DNA from: Rana temporaria
Taxonomy: Eukaryota; Chordata; Amphibia; Anura; Ranidae
Reading direction: 5' to 3'
DNA length: 64,000 nucleotides
NCBI RefSeq assembly: GCF_905171775.1
Contig: NC_053492.1
Coordinates: 274,835,146 to 274,899,145, forward strand
This document shows positions 18,145-30,021 of the stretch, piece by piece (position 1 is the first letter of the stretch; each line of letters starts with the position of its first letter). Below the pieces are notes generated by a model. That model saw only the letters and a list, made by a program, of their open reading frames with translations, did no database searches and had not been told where the DNA came from. Both the position numbers and the translations under genes were made by a program.

Positions 18145-19900
18145 TTAAAATGAGGGCCTTAACAGCCAAACTGTCAAATTTAGCATTTGTAAAGCAGGAT
18201 GGAATACCGGCCCTTGCGACAGCAGATTCGCATGGAAAGGAAGAGTCCAAGGATCCGCTACTGCCATTTTCACGATCTCTGCATACCAGGGTCTCCTGGG
18301 CCATGCCGGAGCAACTAGCAGTAGCAGTTTCTGTTCCCCTTTGATCCTGCGTATAAGTGGTGGAAGCAACTGAACTGGAGGGAATGCATGGATCAATGAA
18401 AACTGATCCCAGGGAGTTACTAAGGCATCTGTCCCGCAAGCTAGTGAGTCCCTTGTGTTGGACACAAACTTGTCCAACTTCGTATTGAACCTGAACGCAA
18501 AAAGATCTACGTCCGGGGTACCCCACCTCTGGCATATGGCCAGAAAGACGTCGGGATGCAGGGACCACTCCCCTGTGAGCAATGGCTGGTGGCTTAAGAA
18601 ATCTGCCTACCAATTTTCTATCACTGGGATGAACACCGCACATAGACAATGAACATGCTCTTCTGCCCAAGCCAGAATATGGCTTTCCACTCTCTTGGCA
18701 GTGCGACTTTTGGTGCCGCCTTGGTGGTTGATATAGGCCACTGCTGTGGCATTGTCGGACTAAATCCTGACTGGATATCCCCGCAACCTGCTCGTCCAGG
18801 CCCTTAGGGCCAGATGTACTGCCTGAATCTCTAGAATGTTGATGGGTAAGGTCTTCTCAGCCTCTTCCCCTGAACTGTGTTCTCTTCCAGAACATCCAGG
18901 CTATCTGTCACAAAGCGCTTTGGCACCCCGACTGGTGGTATATGTGCGCTTCACAAACAAATAGTAAATAAATTCCAGGACTGCTCCCCAGCCCAAGAGG
19001 CTGGCATCGGTCATCACTATCCTCCAAGTGACCGGTATGAAGGTTTTCCCCTTCTGCAAATTCTTGGCTAGTAACCATCAATTGAGACTCTGGCGCACGC
19101 TTGGAGTCAAATGCATCAGGCAATCCAAACCCTGACTTCACTTGCTCCAGGCCGACATTATACTGTTTTGCAACAGCCTTGAATGGAACTGAGCACAGGA
19201 AACTGCTTCAAATGAAGCCACCATCTTCCCTAACAGCCTCATGCAAAGGCAGACGGGAGGACTCTCCCTTGTCCTAACCGTGTGAACCAGATCTCTTATT
19301 GTGCAGACCTCTTCCTTGGGTAAAAACAGCTTCTTGCCAGCTGTGTCTACAACCAGACCCAAGTACTCCAGCCTTCTTACTGGCTGCAAGGATGACTTTT
19401 CTTGGTTGATAATCCAACCTAGATGCTCTAGATACCTGACTGTGCTGACTACAATTAGGTCCAGCCCTGATACAGTCTGATCGATCAGTAATAGGTCGTC
19501 CAGGTATGCCATTACTGCTATACCCTGGGCTCTTAATCTAGCCGAAAGCGGAGCCAGAACTTTTGTAAACACTCGTGGTGCGGTGGCCAACCCAAAGGGC
19601 AAGGCCACAAACTGAAAGTGACTCTGCTCTACTGCGAATTGCAGGAACTTCTGATGAGCAGGGAAAATTGGAACATGGAGATATGCGTCCTTGATATCTA
19701 TTGACGCTAGAAATTCTCCTCCCCGAAGGGAGGACACCACTGACCGGATTGATTCCATGCAAAAGGACTGGATATTTAGAAATTGGTTCAGACCCTTGAT
19801 CTAGAATGGGTCTGACATCTCCATTTGGTTTGAGTACCATGGTCTCACAGTCTCTGTCATCACCCCTTGAGACAGCAGCCGGTCTAGTGCCTGAAACAAT
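18145..19900 (-). pseudogene. DIRS reverse transcriptase-RNase H
   Basis: The minus strand holds, in order, a KPNGDVRPILD block near 19820, MESIRSVVSSLRGGEFLASI then DIKDAYLHVPI, FQFVALPFGLATAPRVFTK, and MAYLDDLLLI (the YLDD catalytic motif) within 19138-19758. The distal segment 18145-18582 contains WGTPDVDLFAFRFNTK, a motif downstream of RNase H in DIRS elements. The frame changes several times, and a stop lies between the VRPILD block and MESIRS. This enzyme would make the circular cDNA in a functional element. Confidence 0.88.
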
Positions 19901-20169
19901 GACACCCTTTTTAGCGGGTCCTTTGGAACGCTCGATTTTAGAAAACGAGGCAGTGGAAATTCCTGAAACTCTAGTTTGTATCCCAGAGATACTATGGAGA
20001 TGACCCCTCTGTCCTGGATCTCCTCCCGCCAGGCTCCTGCAAACCGCAGAAGCCTTCCCCCCACTCGCGTGAGCGGGGGCGCCCCTTCATAAGAAAGCCT
20101 TGGCACTATTTCTGGCCCTGAGCCTGGTTCTGGGGCCTTCCTCTGGGGGCTGATGGCGGAGGCCGTCAA

Positions 20170-21474
20170 GACTGCTTGGAGGCTAAGGCCCCAGGCGACG
20201 GCGAAGCAGAACGTTTAAATGAAGGACGCTTACTACTTCTCTTTACTGGAAGATGGGTACTTATTCCACCCGAGATCTTCTGAATGTACTTATCAAAGTC
20301 ATCCCTAAATAATCATTCCCCATGAAAGGGAAACCCAGTCAACAGTTTCTTACAAGGCAATTCTGCTGACCAATGCTTAAGCCATAGAACTCTTTGCATG
20401 TGTACTAACAGAAGAACAAGACGTGATATCTGATGAATAGAATCCTTAATGGCGTAAACTGCAAAACAGAGGGTCTTAGGAAGGTCTGGTAGGACCGGGA
20501 CCTCTTCCCTTTTGACAGCCTTTTTCACCTTATCTTTAAGGAATTGACATATGCCAATAGCTGCTACCGTGGGTTGTGCTACCGCACCGGCCATAGCAAA
20601 CAAGGCTTTAAGCAATGACTCCAGCCTTTTATCAACTGGATCCTTAAACACCTGAACATTGTCGACTGTGCAAGTAAGACTTTTATTCAGGGAAGAGACA
20701 GCAGCATCCACTGCTGACACATTCCATTTTTATTAATGAATTTCTCCTCCATAGGATAAATTTGAGAGAACCTTTTAGGAGGAATAAAATGCCTGTCTGA
20801 TGTTCCCAGTCAGCATAAATAAGCTGTTCCAGAAATGGGTGCATAGGGAAATCATGTGCCCCTTGAGGAGGCCTTAAAGAACCCAGAGAAGAAAAGGGGA
20901 CCTCAGCCGACTCTGTTAAGGGCAACTTATATCCAACATGCACTGTTTAATTAACAACTTTTGAGACTGTGAAGTTGCGAAGGCCTCCTCGGGGGCTGAG
21001 CCCTCTAATGAAGAACCATCTTCATGCTCCCCTAATGGGTCCTCCATGGGCACATCTGAATCTTCTACCCACTCCTGATCTGTAGATGATGGGCCTGGGG
21101 AAAGGGGAAGGGGATCTGTAGTGTTTTTTCCCAGCCTGGGAGGACGCAATCAAACTAGCTATCTTTCCCTCCAAGTCAGCCAAGTCATCTTTAGTGACAT
21201 ATGCAGAGGCTGGAGCGTTGGAGGTTGCTACAATGCCTGACAGAGGCTCAGCTTGGTCAGTGGTTTCAGGTCTTTCAGGGGGAGAATGGTGCTGTGGAGG
21301 CACGTCTAAGGTTCCCAGGACCTGACCTCTGCACCTTTGTGCCCCTTCTCCCTGTTTTTGCCACTCTCTTTCGGAAATACATAGTCCTAGGCACAAAGCA
21401 GAGGTACTACACACCATGCATCTATTGCTGAGCTTAGTCTTAGCAATGGTTAATATGCCACTATTAAATGCCAC
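20170..21474 (-). pseudogene. DIRS gag-like protein, frame-broken
   Basis: Four overlapping minus-strand frames form one degraded gene. The N-terminal part (21022-21474) has YVTKDDLADLEGKIASLIAS, a short coiled-coil-like segment. The middle is acidic. The C-terminal part (20313-20720) has VDAAVSSLNKSLTCTVDN and DPVDKRLESLLKALFAMAG, followed downstream by a FHGE-LFRDDFDKYIQKISGG block and a basic serine-rich tail. This pattern, including the LFRDDFDKYI block, fits DIRS gag-like proteins. The assignment also rests on position just 5' of RT. Confidence 0.6.
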
Positions 21475-22379
21475 AGCTAGATGCTGAGTAGATGGGTCTT
21501 GATGATGCCTGTACCCAGAACCCAGTGCTTACATGCCCAGGAATTAGCGTCTGTGTCTCTCCGTCAGTCGACCTGTATACACAGCCTGAGTTTTGTAAAA
21601 AACGCTGATTTGCACCTGCACCGTAAGATAACGTGCACACCGATTCATGTGCACGCCGGTGGTGCCAAACCCCGCCCCCTGTGACGTTCTCTCATCACAA
21701 ATAAAGGAGGATATCCTCACAGGCATGGTGATCCATGTGGGAATTCCGGGGGGAATGAGGGGAGGGGGGAAGCAGGTCCCAGCTAGCATACAGGTGGAAT
21801 CCCCCAAATCCCCCCCCCCTTTTCAGGTGCCTGACGATAGAAGAGGAAGAAGCAGAACTCCTCCAAAAGTGCTGCTGACACATATCCAACCAGACAGGAA
21901 TGAGATGCTGACTCCAGGTATGTTAACTTACGCTCTTTACTGGTAGGAAAAAACACAGGCAAGACAACATATACTCATTAAAAAAAGTCCAAAGGATCTT
22001 CTTAAACTTACCATTCCCACCGAAGGGTACTGCTGGAATATCACAGAGAGCCAATCTTCACCCATCACGGTGGGTTGGAGTCCTGCCAGACCTTCAAGGA
22101 CGAAGTCCCCTTTAAGTTTTTTAGGGTCAACTGCCTTGGACCTGTATAGCGCCCTGCCAGAGAAAACCTGTGGTATAGCAATGTGACCAAGGTGCTGAAT
22201 ACCAGGGCCCAGCTCTCCTGAGAGAAGCGTTATAGGCAGGACCTCGTTCTTCCATATCAAGGCTCAGGTTCCATCCACTTTTATCCTTGTTTCTGGCTTT
22301 TTAAATGGATCCGATTAGATAGCTCCTTGACCCTGTCTAGTATCTTCTATGGAGCATAACTTTAACCGTGACCAACACC
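21475..22379 (-). other. DIRS 5' untranslated region, possibly with foreign text
   Basis: It lies between the gag-like gene and the right inverted end. It contains GC-rich text near 21640-21680 and a C run at 21806-21816. No coding motif. It may include a small insertion around 21520-21960, but I could not find its borders. Confidence 0.4.
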
Positions 22380-22545
22380 TTAGACACTGGTGAAAAAACT
22401 GAGGTGCTCCCTGTGTGGGAGGGGTTATATAGAATGGGACTTACGGTGTCTGATTATGCCAGTGTCCATCACCTGAAGGTGGCCTATAACCCATGTCGTT
22501 ATTACTATAGTGCTCTGTGTTCTGTGATGTACGGTAAAGAAAAGT
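22380..22545. repeat. DIRS right inverted terminal repeat
   Basis: This is the inverse of the left end. It contains GGGAGGGGTTATATAGAATG, GATTATGCCAGTGTCCATC, and ATTACTATAGTGCTCTGTG, each matching in reverse complement the text at 16441-16600. It ends around the AAGAAAA at 22535-22545, where similarity to the other end stops. Confidence 0.75.
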
Positions 22546-22779
22546 ATGCCATTTATTCTGAGCAACACATGCAGTATATAATTTTTTTGGTAACATATTG
22601 ACATTGCAAAAAATATAGGAAAAATACCATTCCTAAGCAATTCTTGAAAGCCAGATATTCAATGTATGGCAATATTGCATGCTAAAATGCAGGCACCACT
22701 GCTCAAAATACATGTTTACTACTTTTCACTTATGAAATTAACTAAATCACTACTAATCGCTATCCTGTATTTGCAAGCT

Positions 22780-23340
22780 GCAGAGCCATCTATACAGGTA
22801 GCCCTTTTCAATACTTTTGTAGAATTCTGGGGGATCCGAAGCAACTGTTCTAAATTGATCCTTTTGATTTAGATTGCCAGGTGCTGGAGCTTTGAAGTGG
22901 GTTGAAGAAGTTGGGTATCTTGGTTTTCAGGTGAAAAAAAGATCCATCTAGTTTTTATACATTCAATTTGCATCATTTGTTTTACACCTTTGGTAGAAAT
23001 GTACCTCTTGGGCTAATCTTCCTTTGAACCTGATGGGTCGAATTAATGTTCTCCGAATGATGTTCCTCCCTAAATTCAGTTAGATTTTCTGTAATTGTCC
23101 CGCTTGGATACCTGGGAATCTCTTTAAAAACATTGACCAGTAAGTGAGTTAATTTATTTGGAATAATGTCCTCTCTTGTCTGGTGAAATCTACTTTATTG
23201 TTGGACCTCACACTTTTCTTTGGGTGGAACCTCATGATTTTTTTTGCTTGTGTGTAGGGGCTTCCTTAAAATTCATATCAGACCTGAAGGGTGTGGAATG
23301 AATTGGGGGCATCCCCTTTTTGTGTTTGTCAGGTTTATCC
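22780..23340 (+). pseudogene. L1 ORF2 fragment (post-RT region)
   Basis: The plus strand translates, with stops and shifts, to an LFNTFVEFWGIRSNCSKLIL block, then EVGYLGFQVK, then LPLNLMGRINVLRMMFLPK, then NIDQ-VS-FIWNN. These line up with the end of the RT domain and the thumb region of Tx1/L1 ORF2 (compare ELSWTGRLATFKMMILPQ in the intact L1). Truncated on both sides and inactive. Confidence 0.75.
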
Positions 23341-23422
23341 CTATATGAGGCTCTCACCTAGAAAAATGTGCAGAATGCACTGAACCCAGCAGACAGAATG
23401 AAAAAAACTTACAGATCACTGT

Positions 23423-23652
23423 ACTAACTCAAGCAATGTTAGTGCAACAATATTCCCCCCTAGGCTGTTGTGTTCTGGCAGGGGGACTGGTCCGTACCCC
23501 CCGCCAGAACACACTGATCACTGCTTGCTGGTTTTCAAGCATGCTCGTTCGACAGAAGCCGGTCATGAGACCGGCTTCTGCCAGACAGGAAGCTGTACAC
23601 ACCAGGCCAACCGTTTTTCGAAGATTTCCGGTCTGTGTGAACCCAACCTTAG
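23423..23652. mobile_element. MITE fragment
   Basis: It contains a perfect small hairpin GAAGCCGGTCATGAGACCGGCTTC-type arrangement near 23556-23579 and an end reading TGTGTGAACCCAACCTTA, the inverse of the AGGCTGGGTTCACAC start of the MITE at 15126. The left boundary is not clear. Confidence 0.45.
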
Positions 23653-23731
23653 GGTCTGGAATAGGTGACTGGAATCCCAGCCACTTTGTTTACAAACAGA
23701 TTGTTTACAAAGATTTTCTTTGGCAATTTAA

Positions 23732-23925
23732 CTACTTGAAGACCGGAATTTTAGCGGCAGGGCCGTTTTTCGGTTTTCAGCACTGTTACACTTTGAGTGA
23801 CAATTACTCAGTCATGCACTACTGTACCCAAATTCATTTTATATTATTTTTTTGAGACAGATAAAGCTTTCTTTTGGTGGTATTTAATGTTTGTTTTTTT
23901 TGCTATATAAAGGAAAAAAAAAGTT
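23732..23925 (+). mobile_element. Fragment of a TTAA-flanked element
   Basis: It starts right after TTAA (23728-23731) with CTACTTGAAGACCGG, like the CCACTTCACCCCCGG start at 45803. It also shares AAGCTTTCTTTTGGTGGTAT with that element (near 45945). It is truncated, with no right end. Confidence 0.55.
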
Positions 23926-24463
23926 GTGTTTCTTGTGTTCACCTATATAAACAATTATTTTGTTAATTATAGCAACAGTCAAACGTTGTCTTTCATTTTC
24001 TTATTTACTCCAGAGGTGTGATTAAGTTTGTTAGCTATAGGCAACACAGTTCAAAAGTGGCAGCATGTTAATTTTTGGCTCATTTTTTTTTTCATGATAT
24101 CAATTATTTTAAATGTCTGTAAAACATGAACATACATAATAAAGAGAATGTATTAACGTTTGTTTGTCTGAAATTCTATAAAGATGACTGGAAAAGGGTA
24201 TGCATTTTGTCCAAAAATCAAAAGTTTCCTTCTTCATCAACGTTTAAAAGTTTTGAGGTATGCATAAAAATACAGCAATAACATTGATATCGTTGCTATG
24301 TTGTTGAGTCATTTGCAGTGTTCAGTCTTCCTTTTGAAGTAGTCAGAAAATAACAGCTTCATAGGACTCTGGATACCTCCTTTGTCATTTTGTCATGGTT
24401 TCCAATAGTATACTGTAACTCACTTGAACCAACCATCTTGACTCTCTCTTTATTAGAATTGCC
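23926..24463. other. AT-rich stretch, nothing recognised
   Basis: Low GC, no coding frame of note, no repeat boundary seen. Confidence 0.5.
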
Positions 24464-24764
24464 TAAAGCAGAACTAAAGTCCAACTTAGAAATATTGCCT
24501 TGGTCAAAAAACTTTTTTTAACTCCCCTAGCAATTTTTCTCTTGGAATGGATAGTATTTAATTTCTACATTCCGCATTCAAAGGAGTTACAAGAAGTTAC
24601 ATGATTAGTGGCCATCCACTGGGCCAAGAAGACCATTTGCAGGATCCCAAAGAAGCAGCAAGGCAGATGATGGCACCATCCGAGAGGTAAGTGTCCCAAA
24701 ATGTGCAAGCATACTTGCACATTATGTCAAAAGCTTGCACACAATGCAATTTAGTTTTGCTTTA
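24464..24764. mobile_element. Small MITE, TIR TAAAGCAGAACTAAA
   Basis: It starts TAAAGCAGAACTAAA at 24464 and ends TTTAGTTTTGCTTTA at 24764. The arms are 15 bp with one or two mismatches. The interior includes an AGAGGTAAGTG splice-donor-like site. No coding capacity. Confidence 0.6.
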
Positions 24765-25348
24765 AGATATCTCTATAATTAAATATATTGCTGTTGTCAG
24801 ACAGAAAATTTATGCTCACTGCCTTAGAATAATCTATTTATTTTTTTATCTGGAAGATGAATGAATATAGACTTGGCTAGTGCTGAGACATTTCATCTGT
24901 TGCATCAATGGATGAAAAAGTACAAATACTCGTTTTACATCATAAATAGTTTTTCTACAGTCTAATTTTGAACTTGGCTTATTACAGTAGTTTTCCATTG
25001 TTTACAATGAGCTTTCTCTTTGATGGTACAACTAAGGACCCATTTATACATTCAAATTCTGTCGCATTGTTTTAATGTGCCTCCTTCATTTAAATGGGTT
25101 CCCAATATACCACAATGCCCAAAAAAAAAAACAGACAAGCACAATTTGTGTGCATTGTGCATAGTGTGCTTTGTGGAGTTCTGCAATGCAGGGATATTGT
25201 GGAGGTGTGTTGTCCCCCTAAAAAATACAGTTGTTGAGATATCTGCCATCCTTAATCCAACCAGGAATTTGGGTAAATCGCCCAACAGATAAAAGAGGTA
25301 GGTGTATGGTTTACATTGAAAACAGGAAAGGATTGTCTAGTTTGCCAA
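24765..25348. other. No gene seen
   Basis: AT-rich sequence. A short stretch near 25028 (AAGGACCCATTTATACATTC) resembles a MITE start but has no partner. Confidence 0.4.
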
Positions 25349-25351
25349 TAA

Positions 25352-25689
25352 AGCCTCATATGGTCGGACTTCAAACAAACTTTTCTGTGGATTTTTGTCT
25401 GAAGGGGGTTGGCCGCAAAGGGTGTTGGCCGTCAAAGTCTGATGGACTTGTGTACACACAATAGGACTTTGCACCGTGTACATGGGGCTTTAAAAACATT
25501 TGCAGTTTACACGGTCAGATTTTTTGACAACAAACTTCAAAATTAGCAGGTTTTCAAAAAAATTCAACCGTGTGTACGCTCCATCGAACAAACTTTTTCG
25601 GTTTTCGTCGGACAAAAGTTCGCTGTGCAAACGGACAAACTTTTTAGCAACAAAAGTCCTACGATGCAAAGTCCTGTCGTGTGTACAAT
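25352..25689. mobile_element. Harbinger-like MITE, diverged copy
   Basis: It is preceded by TAA at 25349-25351 and starts AAGCCTCATATGGTCGGACT. It ends near AGTCCTGTCGTGTGTACAAT. Interior text of the type GACAAACTTTTT and CGTCGGACAAA occurs in both orientations, as in the family. No coding capacity. Confidence 0.6.
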
Positions 25690-25895
25690 AGTCAATTGCA
25701 CCAAATCCCTTGCAATACATATAGAAATAGTACGAATAATAAGAGTGGGATTTTTTTTAGGTGCTTATATTTAAAAAAAAAGCAAAATAATGCAAAAATC
25801 CACATAAAAACTTGGTAAAGTTCGTAGTAAACACGATAAAAAGAGTGGAAGAAATTGTGCTACTAATATTAGACAGATGCCAGCATCAGAAATAA

Positions 25896-26280
25896 AGCCT
25901 CATACACATGATCGGACTTCCAACTGACTTTTCCGTGGATTTTGCTACTAATGGGTGTGGTCCGTGAACTTGGTATGCATACAAACGTAGTGACGTAATA
26001 GACGCACTACGTGGTTTTACTGCTCTTTACCGCCACCTTCTGCTATTGTTGTCTGATCTTTAGCATTGGTTCTGAGCATGCGTGTTTGTACTTTGGACTT
26101 GTGTACACATGATCGGATTAGCCGACGTAGGACATTTGTTGTCAGAGAGTTTGTCTGTTCACACAGTGAACATTTGTCCGATGAAAAAGCAAAAAAGTTT
26201 GTCCGATGGAGCGTACACACTGTCGGATTGTCTGCAAAAACAGGTTTGTTGTCAAAAAGTCTGATCATGTGTATGTGCCC
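25896..26280. mobile_element. Harbinger-like MITE with TAA duplication
   Basis: The start AGCCTCATACACATGATCGG and end CTGATCATGTGTATGTGCCC are inverted relatives. TAA flanks both sides (25893-25895 and 26281-26283). The interior contains TTTGTCCGATG motifs. No coding capacity. Confidence 0.75.
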
Positions 26281-26283
26281 TAA

Positions 26284-27040
26284 GACTAATTGCATAAGAT
26301 AAAAAAACAAGAAAGATGCAGCGCTAAAAAAAATGCATATACCCCAGATGGGTGTCTAGGAATGGTGTACTCAATATAAAGTGCTGTATAAAGTGCTAAA
26401 TACATAAAAATTCAAGGAAAAATCCTAGAAGTGAAACAATAGGAAACATACAATATAGCAAAGTGTTGTGTGCAGTGTTATGTGCATATCAATACAGGGG
26501 ATAAAAATAAAAATAACCATTAAAAGTGATGCAACAACAGACAAAATATGCAGACATATGAGGACCAAAATGAATTGCACATAGAATAACCTCTAAAAAA
26601 TAACTATTTTTGAAAAATCAGAAGACGTGAGTGACCACAAGAGAGTCCTTGTAATATAAAGTTGAAAATTTCATATTCAGTCCCTTGAACCTGGTCACAG
26701 GATGCTGAAATTCATAGGATATGATACTGAAGCTGAAACATGCATAGTAATATTCACACACGGCACCCAGGAGTGTGCATTCAACAGCAGGGAAAGAGGA
26801 TAGGTACTCTTTCCCTAAGCTGTGGACACAAACACACAAGCGGCGGTGGGTCAAACAGGCATAAACGACAGTCAAGGACTCAATCTCCAACCCAAACTCC
26901 TGAAGAGGAATTGGCATGCCCATACACCTGCATCCATAGAGCCAAGGATGACACAAAGACCTGGACAGTGCTGGTGGTCCTGGTATGGGTGGTGCTCATT
27001 ACATTCGGGGAGCAGCATGGATCGTAGGAAAAAATAGCAT
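26284..27040. other. Unclassified repeat-like sequence
   Basis: It opens with an A-rich run and ATGCAGCGCTAAAAAAAATG, text reminiscent of the repeat starting near 34048. No borders and no coding motif found. Confidence 0.4.
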
Positions 27041-28300
27041 TTTTATAACAGCTTACCTGTAAAATCTTTTTCTTGAGAGTACATCACGGACACAGAGCAC
27101 TATATTACTATATGGGTTATAAGCCCACCTTCAGATGATGGACACTGGCATAATCAAGACAGGAAGTCCCCTCCCTATATAACCCCTCCCATACAGGGAG
27201 TACCTCAGATTTGTAGCAAAGCAATATATATATAAATATCCCAATAAGAGGGGAGAGACCTCTATGTTCCGAGATGTACTCTCAAGAAAGGATTTTACAG
27301 GTAAGCTGTTATAAAAATCCTATTTTCTATATCGTACATCACGGGACACAGAGCACTATAGTAATTACTATATGGGATGTCCCAAAGCAAAACCATCTGA
27401 GAGGAGGGAGATACACAAAATAAGCAAACTGCCATCAGACGTGAGGACCTATACTGCTGCCTGCAGAACATTGCGGCATCCTCATGCTGACCTACATCCA
27501 CCTGTTAGTCATCAGTGCATACATTCACAAGTTTCTATGTTGCGGTTTTGCAAATCTGAGCCAGAGAGGCCTGGTGATGCACTGCCCAAGAAGCACTGAC
27601 TGCCCTGGTAGAGTGTGCTCTAGGACGAAAAGGCGGAATCTTCCCCTTTTAAAACATAAGCCTAAGCAATAACCTGACGAATCCACCTAGAAATGGTTGA
27701 TTTTTATGCTGCCTGCCCTCTTCTGGGGGCCTTCTGGCAACACAAACAAAGCGCCAGTTTTCCGTATCTGGGCAGTTGTTTCCAGATAAAAATGAACTGC
27801 CCTTACTACATCCAGAGAATGTAATAACTTCTCATCTGCAGAACATGGTTCTGGAAAAAAACGAAGGTAGGGAAACATCCTAATTCATATGTAAAACCTG
27901 ACACTACCTTAGGCAAAAGGGATGGGTGAGGACACAACCTCACCTTGTCCCTACGAAAATCAAGTATGGCTCTTTACAGGAAAAGCAGCCAATTCTGACA
28001 CTCTTCTTGCAGAGGTTACTGCAACTAAGAACACCAATTTCTTTGCCAAAATAAGCAAAGGAATATTGTGTATTGGCTCAAAGGGCTGTCTTTGCAAACC
28101 CGACAGAACTAGATTCAGATCCCATGGGCACGAGGGGGACCTGACTGGCGGACTTATCCGAGTTACCCCTTGTATAAAGACCCGGACCAAAAAATGTGAA
28201 GCAAGTGACCTTTGGAAAAATACTGCCAAGGCAGAGATCTGACCCTTGACTGTACTCAAGGCCAGCTTCATTTCTACCCCCAACTGTAGAAAGATGCTGA
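27041..28300 (-). mobile_element. Second DIRS copy, 3' part only
   Basis: It shares the left terminus of the first copy (TTTTTATAACAGCTTACCTG, then ATGGACACTGGCATAATC). On the minus strand it holds recombinase remnants: VFLVAVTSARRVSEL near 27960-28060 and FYLETTAQIRKTGALFVL near 27720-27790. RT and gag are absent. Similarity to the first copy ends near 28300, where a tandem repeat starts. It lies 4.5 kb from the first element in the same orientation, so it is either a separate insertion or a partial duplication. Confidence 0.8.
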
Positions 28301-28500
28301 AATGCACATTTGCTAAAATCGCACAGTTGCTAATACACACAGATGCTAAAATGCACAGTTGCTAATATGCACAGATGCTGAAATGTACAGCTGCTGAAAA
28401 TGATGCTGAATCGCACAGTTGCTGCTGGATCGCACAGTTGCTAAAGGGCACAGATGCTGAAACAAACAGTTGCTGAAGTACACGGTTGCTGAAGATAACT
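28300..28500. repeat. Imperfect tandem repeat, GCACAGTTGCTAAAAT-like unit
   Basis: About ten imperfect copies of a 17-24 bp unit alternating CACAGTTGCTAA and CACAGATGCTGAA. No coding meaning. Confidence 0.8.
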
Positions 28501-28870
28501 GTTTTTACCAGTTCACATATTTGCATAAAGATACATGATCATGTGTTTACAAAATGCATGTTTGGACATGTTTGTGTAAAAAAAAAAAACAGAACATGTT
28601 TATTTTTGATCACATAAGAACACGTGATCGCATAAGGTGACAAGATTGCTTAAGGATACATGGTCACATAAAGATGCATGTTTATGTTTGTATAGATATG
28701 CATGTTTTTTTCATAGTCGTATGATCACGCAGAAAGGCTTGATCGCATAAATATGCTTGATTGCATAATGGTGCTTGATCACATAAAAATGCTGGATCGC
28801 ATAAGGATGCATGATCGCCTAAAAGTTTAATGATTGCCTAAAGATGCATTGTTGCATAATGAGGCATGTT
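28501..28870. repeat. Imperfect tandem repeat, GATCGCATAAGGATGCATG-like unit
   Basis: A second degraded array with units around GATCACATAAAGATGCATG and variants, about 19-25 bp each. It may be an older sister of the array at 28300-28500. Confidence 0.7.
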
Positions 28871-28984
28871 AACCATGAACACACACACTTCCATAGAGGC
28901 ATATTACTTTAACACATGCTGCATACATTAAAGCTGTATATGTGTGTACTTGTTTTTTTCTGGAACTATTTTCCTATGTGTTTG

Positions 28985-29425
28985 AATAGTACTGCAGAAG
29001 TGCCTGAGGGCAGAAGCCTACAAAGCAGAATTCCAAGACTTCTGTGGTTTTCAAGGGCTTGGCAAGAAAAGATCCTTGACGGATGGGTCATCTCTGTGGT
29101 AGCCCTAGGCTACTCCCCAAAGACCTAATGAAAAGATGGTCTTTATTTCTGGCACTGGACCGATTGATGTTTCAGGGAATCATAGAGACTCACTCAGAAG
29201 AGCAGGGTGTGTGGTTATTCAAATCTCTTCACGGTACCAAAACCGATTGGAGATGTCAGACCCCCCGATCTGAATCGCTTCCAAAACATCCGCCCTTTCC
29301 ACATGGAGTCAATCCATTCAGTCATATCCACCTATGGGGAGGAGAAGTTCTAGCATCAATGGACATCAAGATGCTTATCTACATGCGCCAATTTTCCCCG
29401 CTCATCAGAAGTTTCTGCATACATG
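28985..29425 (+). pseudogene. DIRS RT fragment, opposite strand
   Basis: The plus strand reads, in shifted frames, LLPKDLMKRWSLFLALDRLM, then KPIGDVRP, then a HMESIHSVIS block, then a damaged ASMDIK-type segment. These parallel VSLFQALDRLL, KPNGDVRP and MESIRSVVSSL of the DIRS element at 16430-22545. It is cut at 29425 by a Tc1-like element. The strand is opposite to the other DIRS copies. Confidence 0.75.
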
Positions 29426-30020
29426 GTTATAAAACAATATCCCAAGCTTTGAACGTCTCACAGAGCACTGTTCAATCCATCATCCGAAAATGGAAAGCGT
29501 ATGCCACAACTGCAAACCTACCAAGACATGGTCGTCCACCTAAACTGACAGGCCGGGCAAGGAGAGCATTAATGAGAGAAGCAGCCAAGAGGCCCATAGT
29601 AACTCTGGAGGAGCTGCAGAGATCCACAGCTCAGGTGGAAGAATCTTTCCACAGAACAACTATTAGTCATGCACTTCACACATCTGGCCTTTATGGAAGA
29701 TTGGCAAGAAGAAAGCAATTGTTGAAAGAAAGCCAAAGGAAGTCCCGTTTGCAGTTTGCGGGAAGCCATGTGGGGGATACAGCAAACATGTGCTTTGGTC
29801 AGATGAGACCAAAATTTTACTTTTTGGCCTAAAAGCAAAATGCTGTGTGGCGGAAAACTAACACTGCACATCACCCTGAACACACAATCCCAACCGTGAA
29901 ACATGGTGGTGGTAGCATCATGTTGTGGGGATGCTTTTCTTCAGCAAGGACAGGGAAGCTGGTCAGTTGATGGGAAGATGAATGGAGCCAAATACAGGGC
30001 AATCTTGGAAGAAAACCTGG
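29426..30020 (+). pseudogene. Tc1-like transposase fragment
   Basis: The longest frame starts within the first helix-turn-helix (TISQALNVSQSTVQSIIRKW), passes the GRPPKLT linker (GRPPK box), then the second DNA-binding half (RPIVTLEELQRS and TTISHALHTSGLYGRLARRK). It then loses frame before the catalytic region. After a stop, HGGGSIMLWGCFSS, a motif of the DDE domain, is still readable. The first catalytic aspartate region (WSDETK) is readable only in another frame. Inactive. Confidence 0.85.
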
Positions 30021-30021
30021 A

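Larger units (their letters stand above)
16430..22545 (-). mobile_element. DIRS-type tyrosine-recombinase retrotransposon, degenerate
   Basis: On the minus strand the order is gag-like (20170-21474), RT-RNase H (18200-19900), then tyrosine recombinase (16830-18140). That order is known for DIRS elements, which integrate by a recombinase and lack a DDE integrase. The ends are inverted: the left end holds ATGGACACTGGCATAATC and ATAACCCCTCCCACACAGG, and the right end holds their inverses around 22410-22480. A second partial copy with the same left end lies at 27041. Stops and shifts in all genes mean it is inactive. Confidence 0.88.

Noticed and set aside
28300..28870. CRISPR-like array
   Set aside because: The repeats are short, imperfect and lack regular unique spacers; the surroundings are a eukaryotic transposon landscape.
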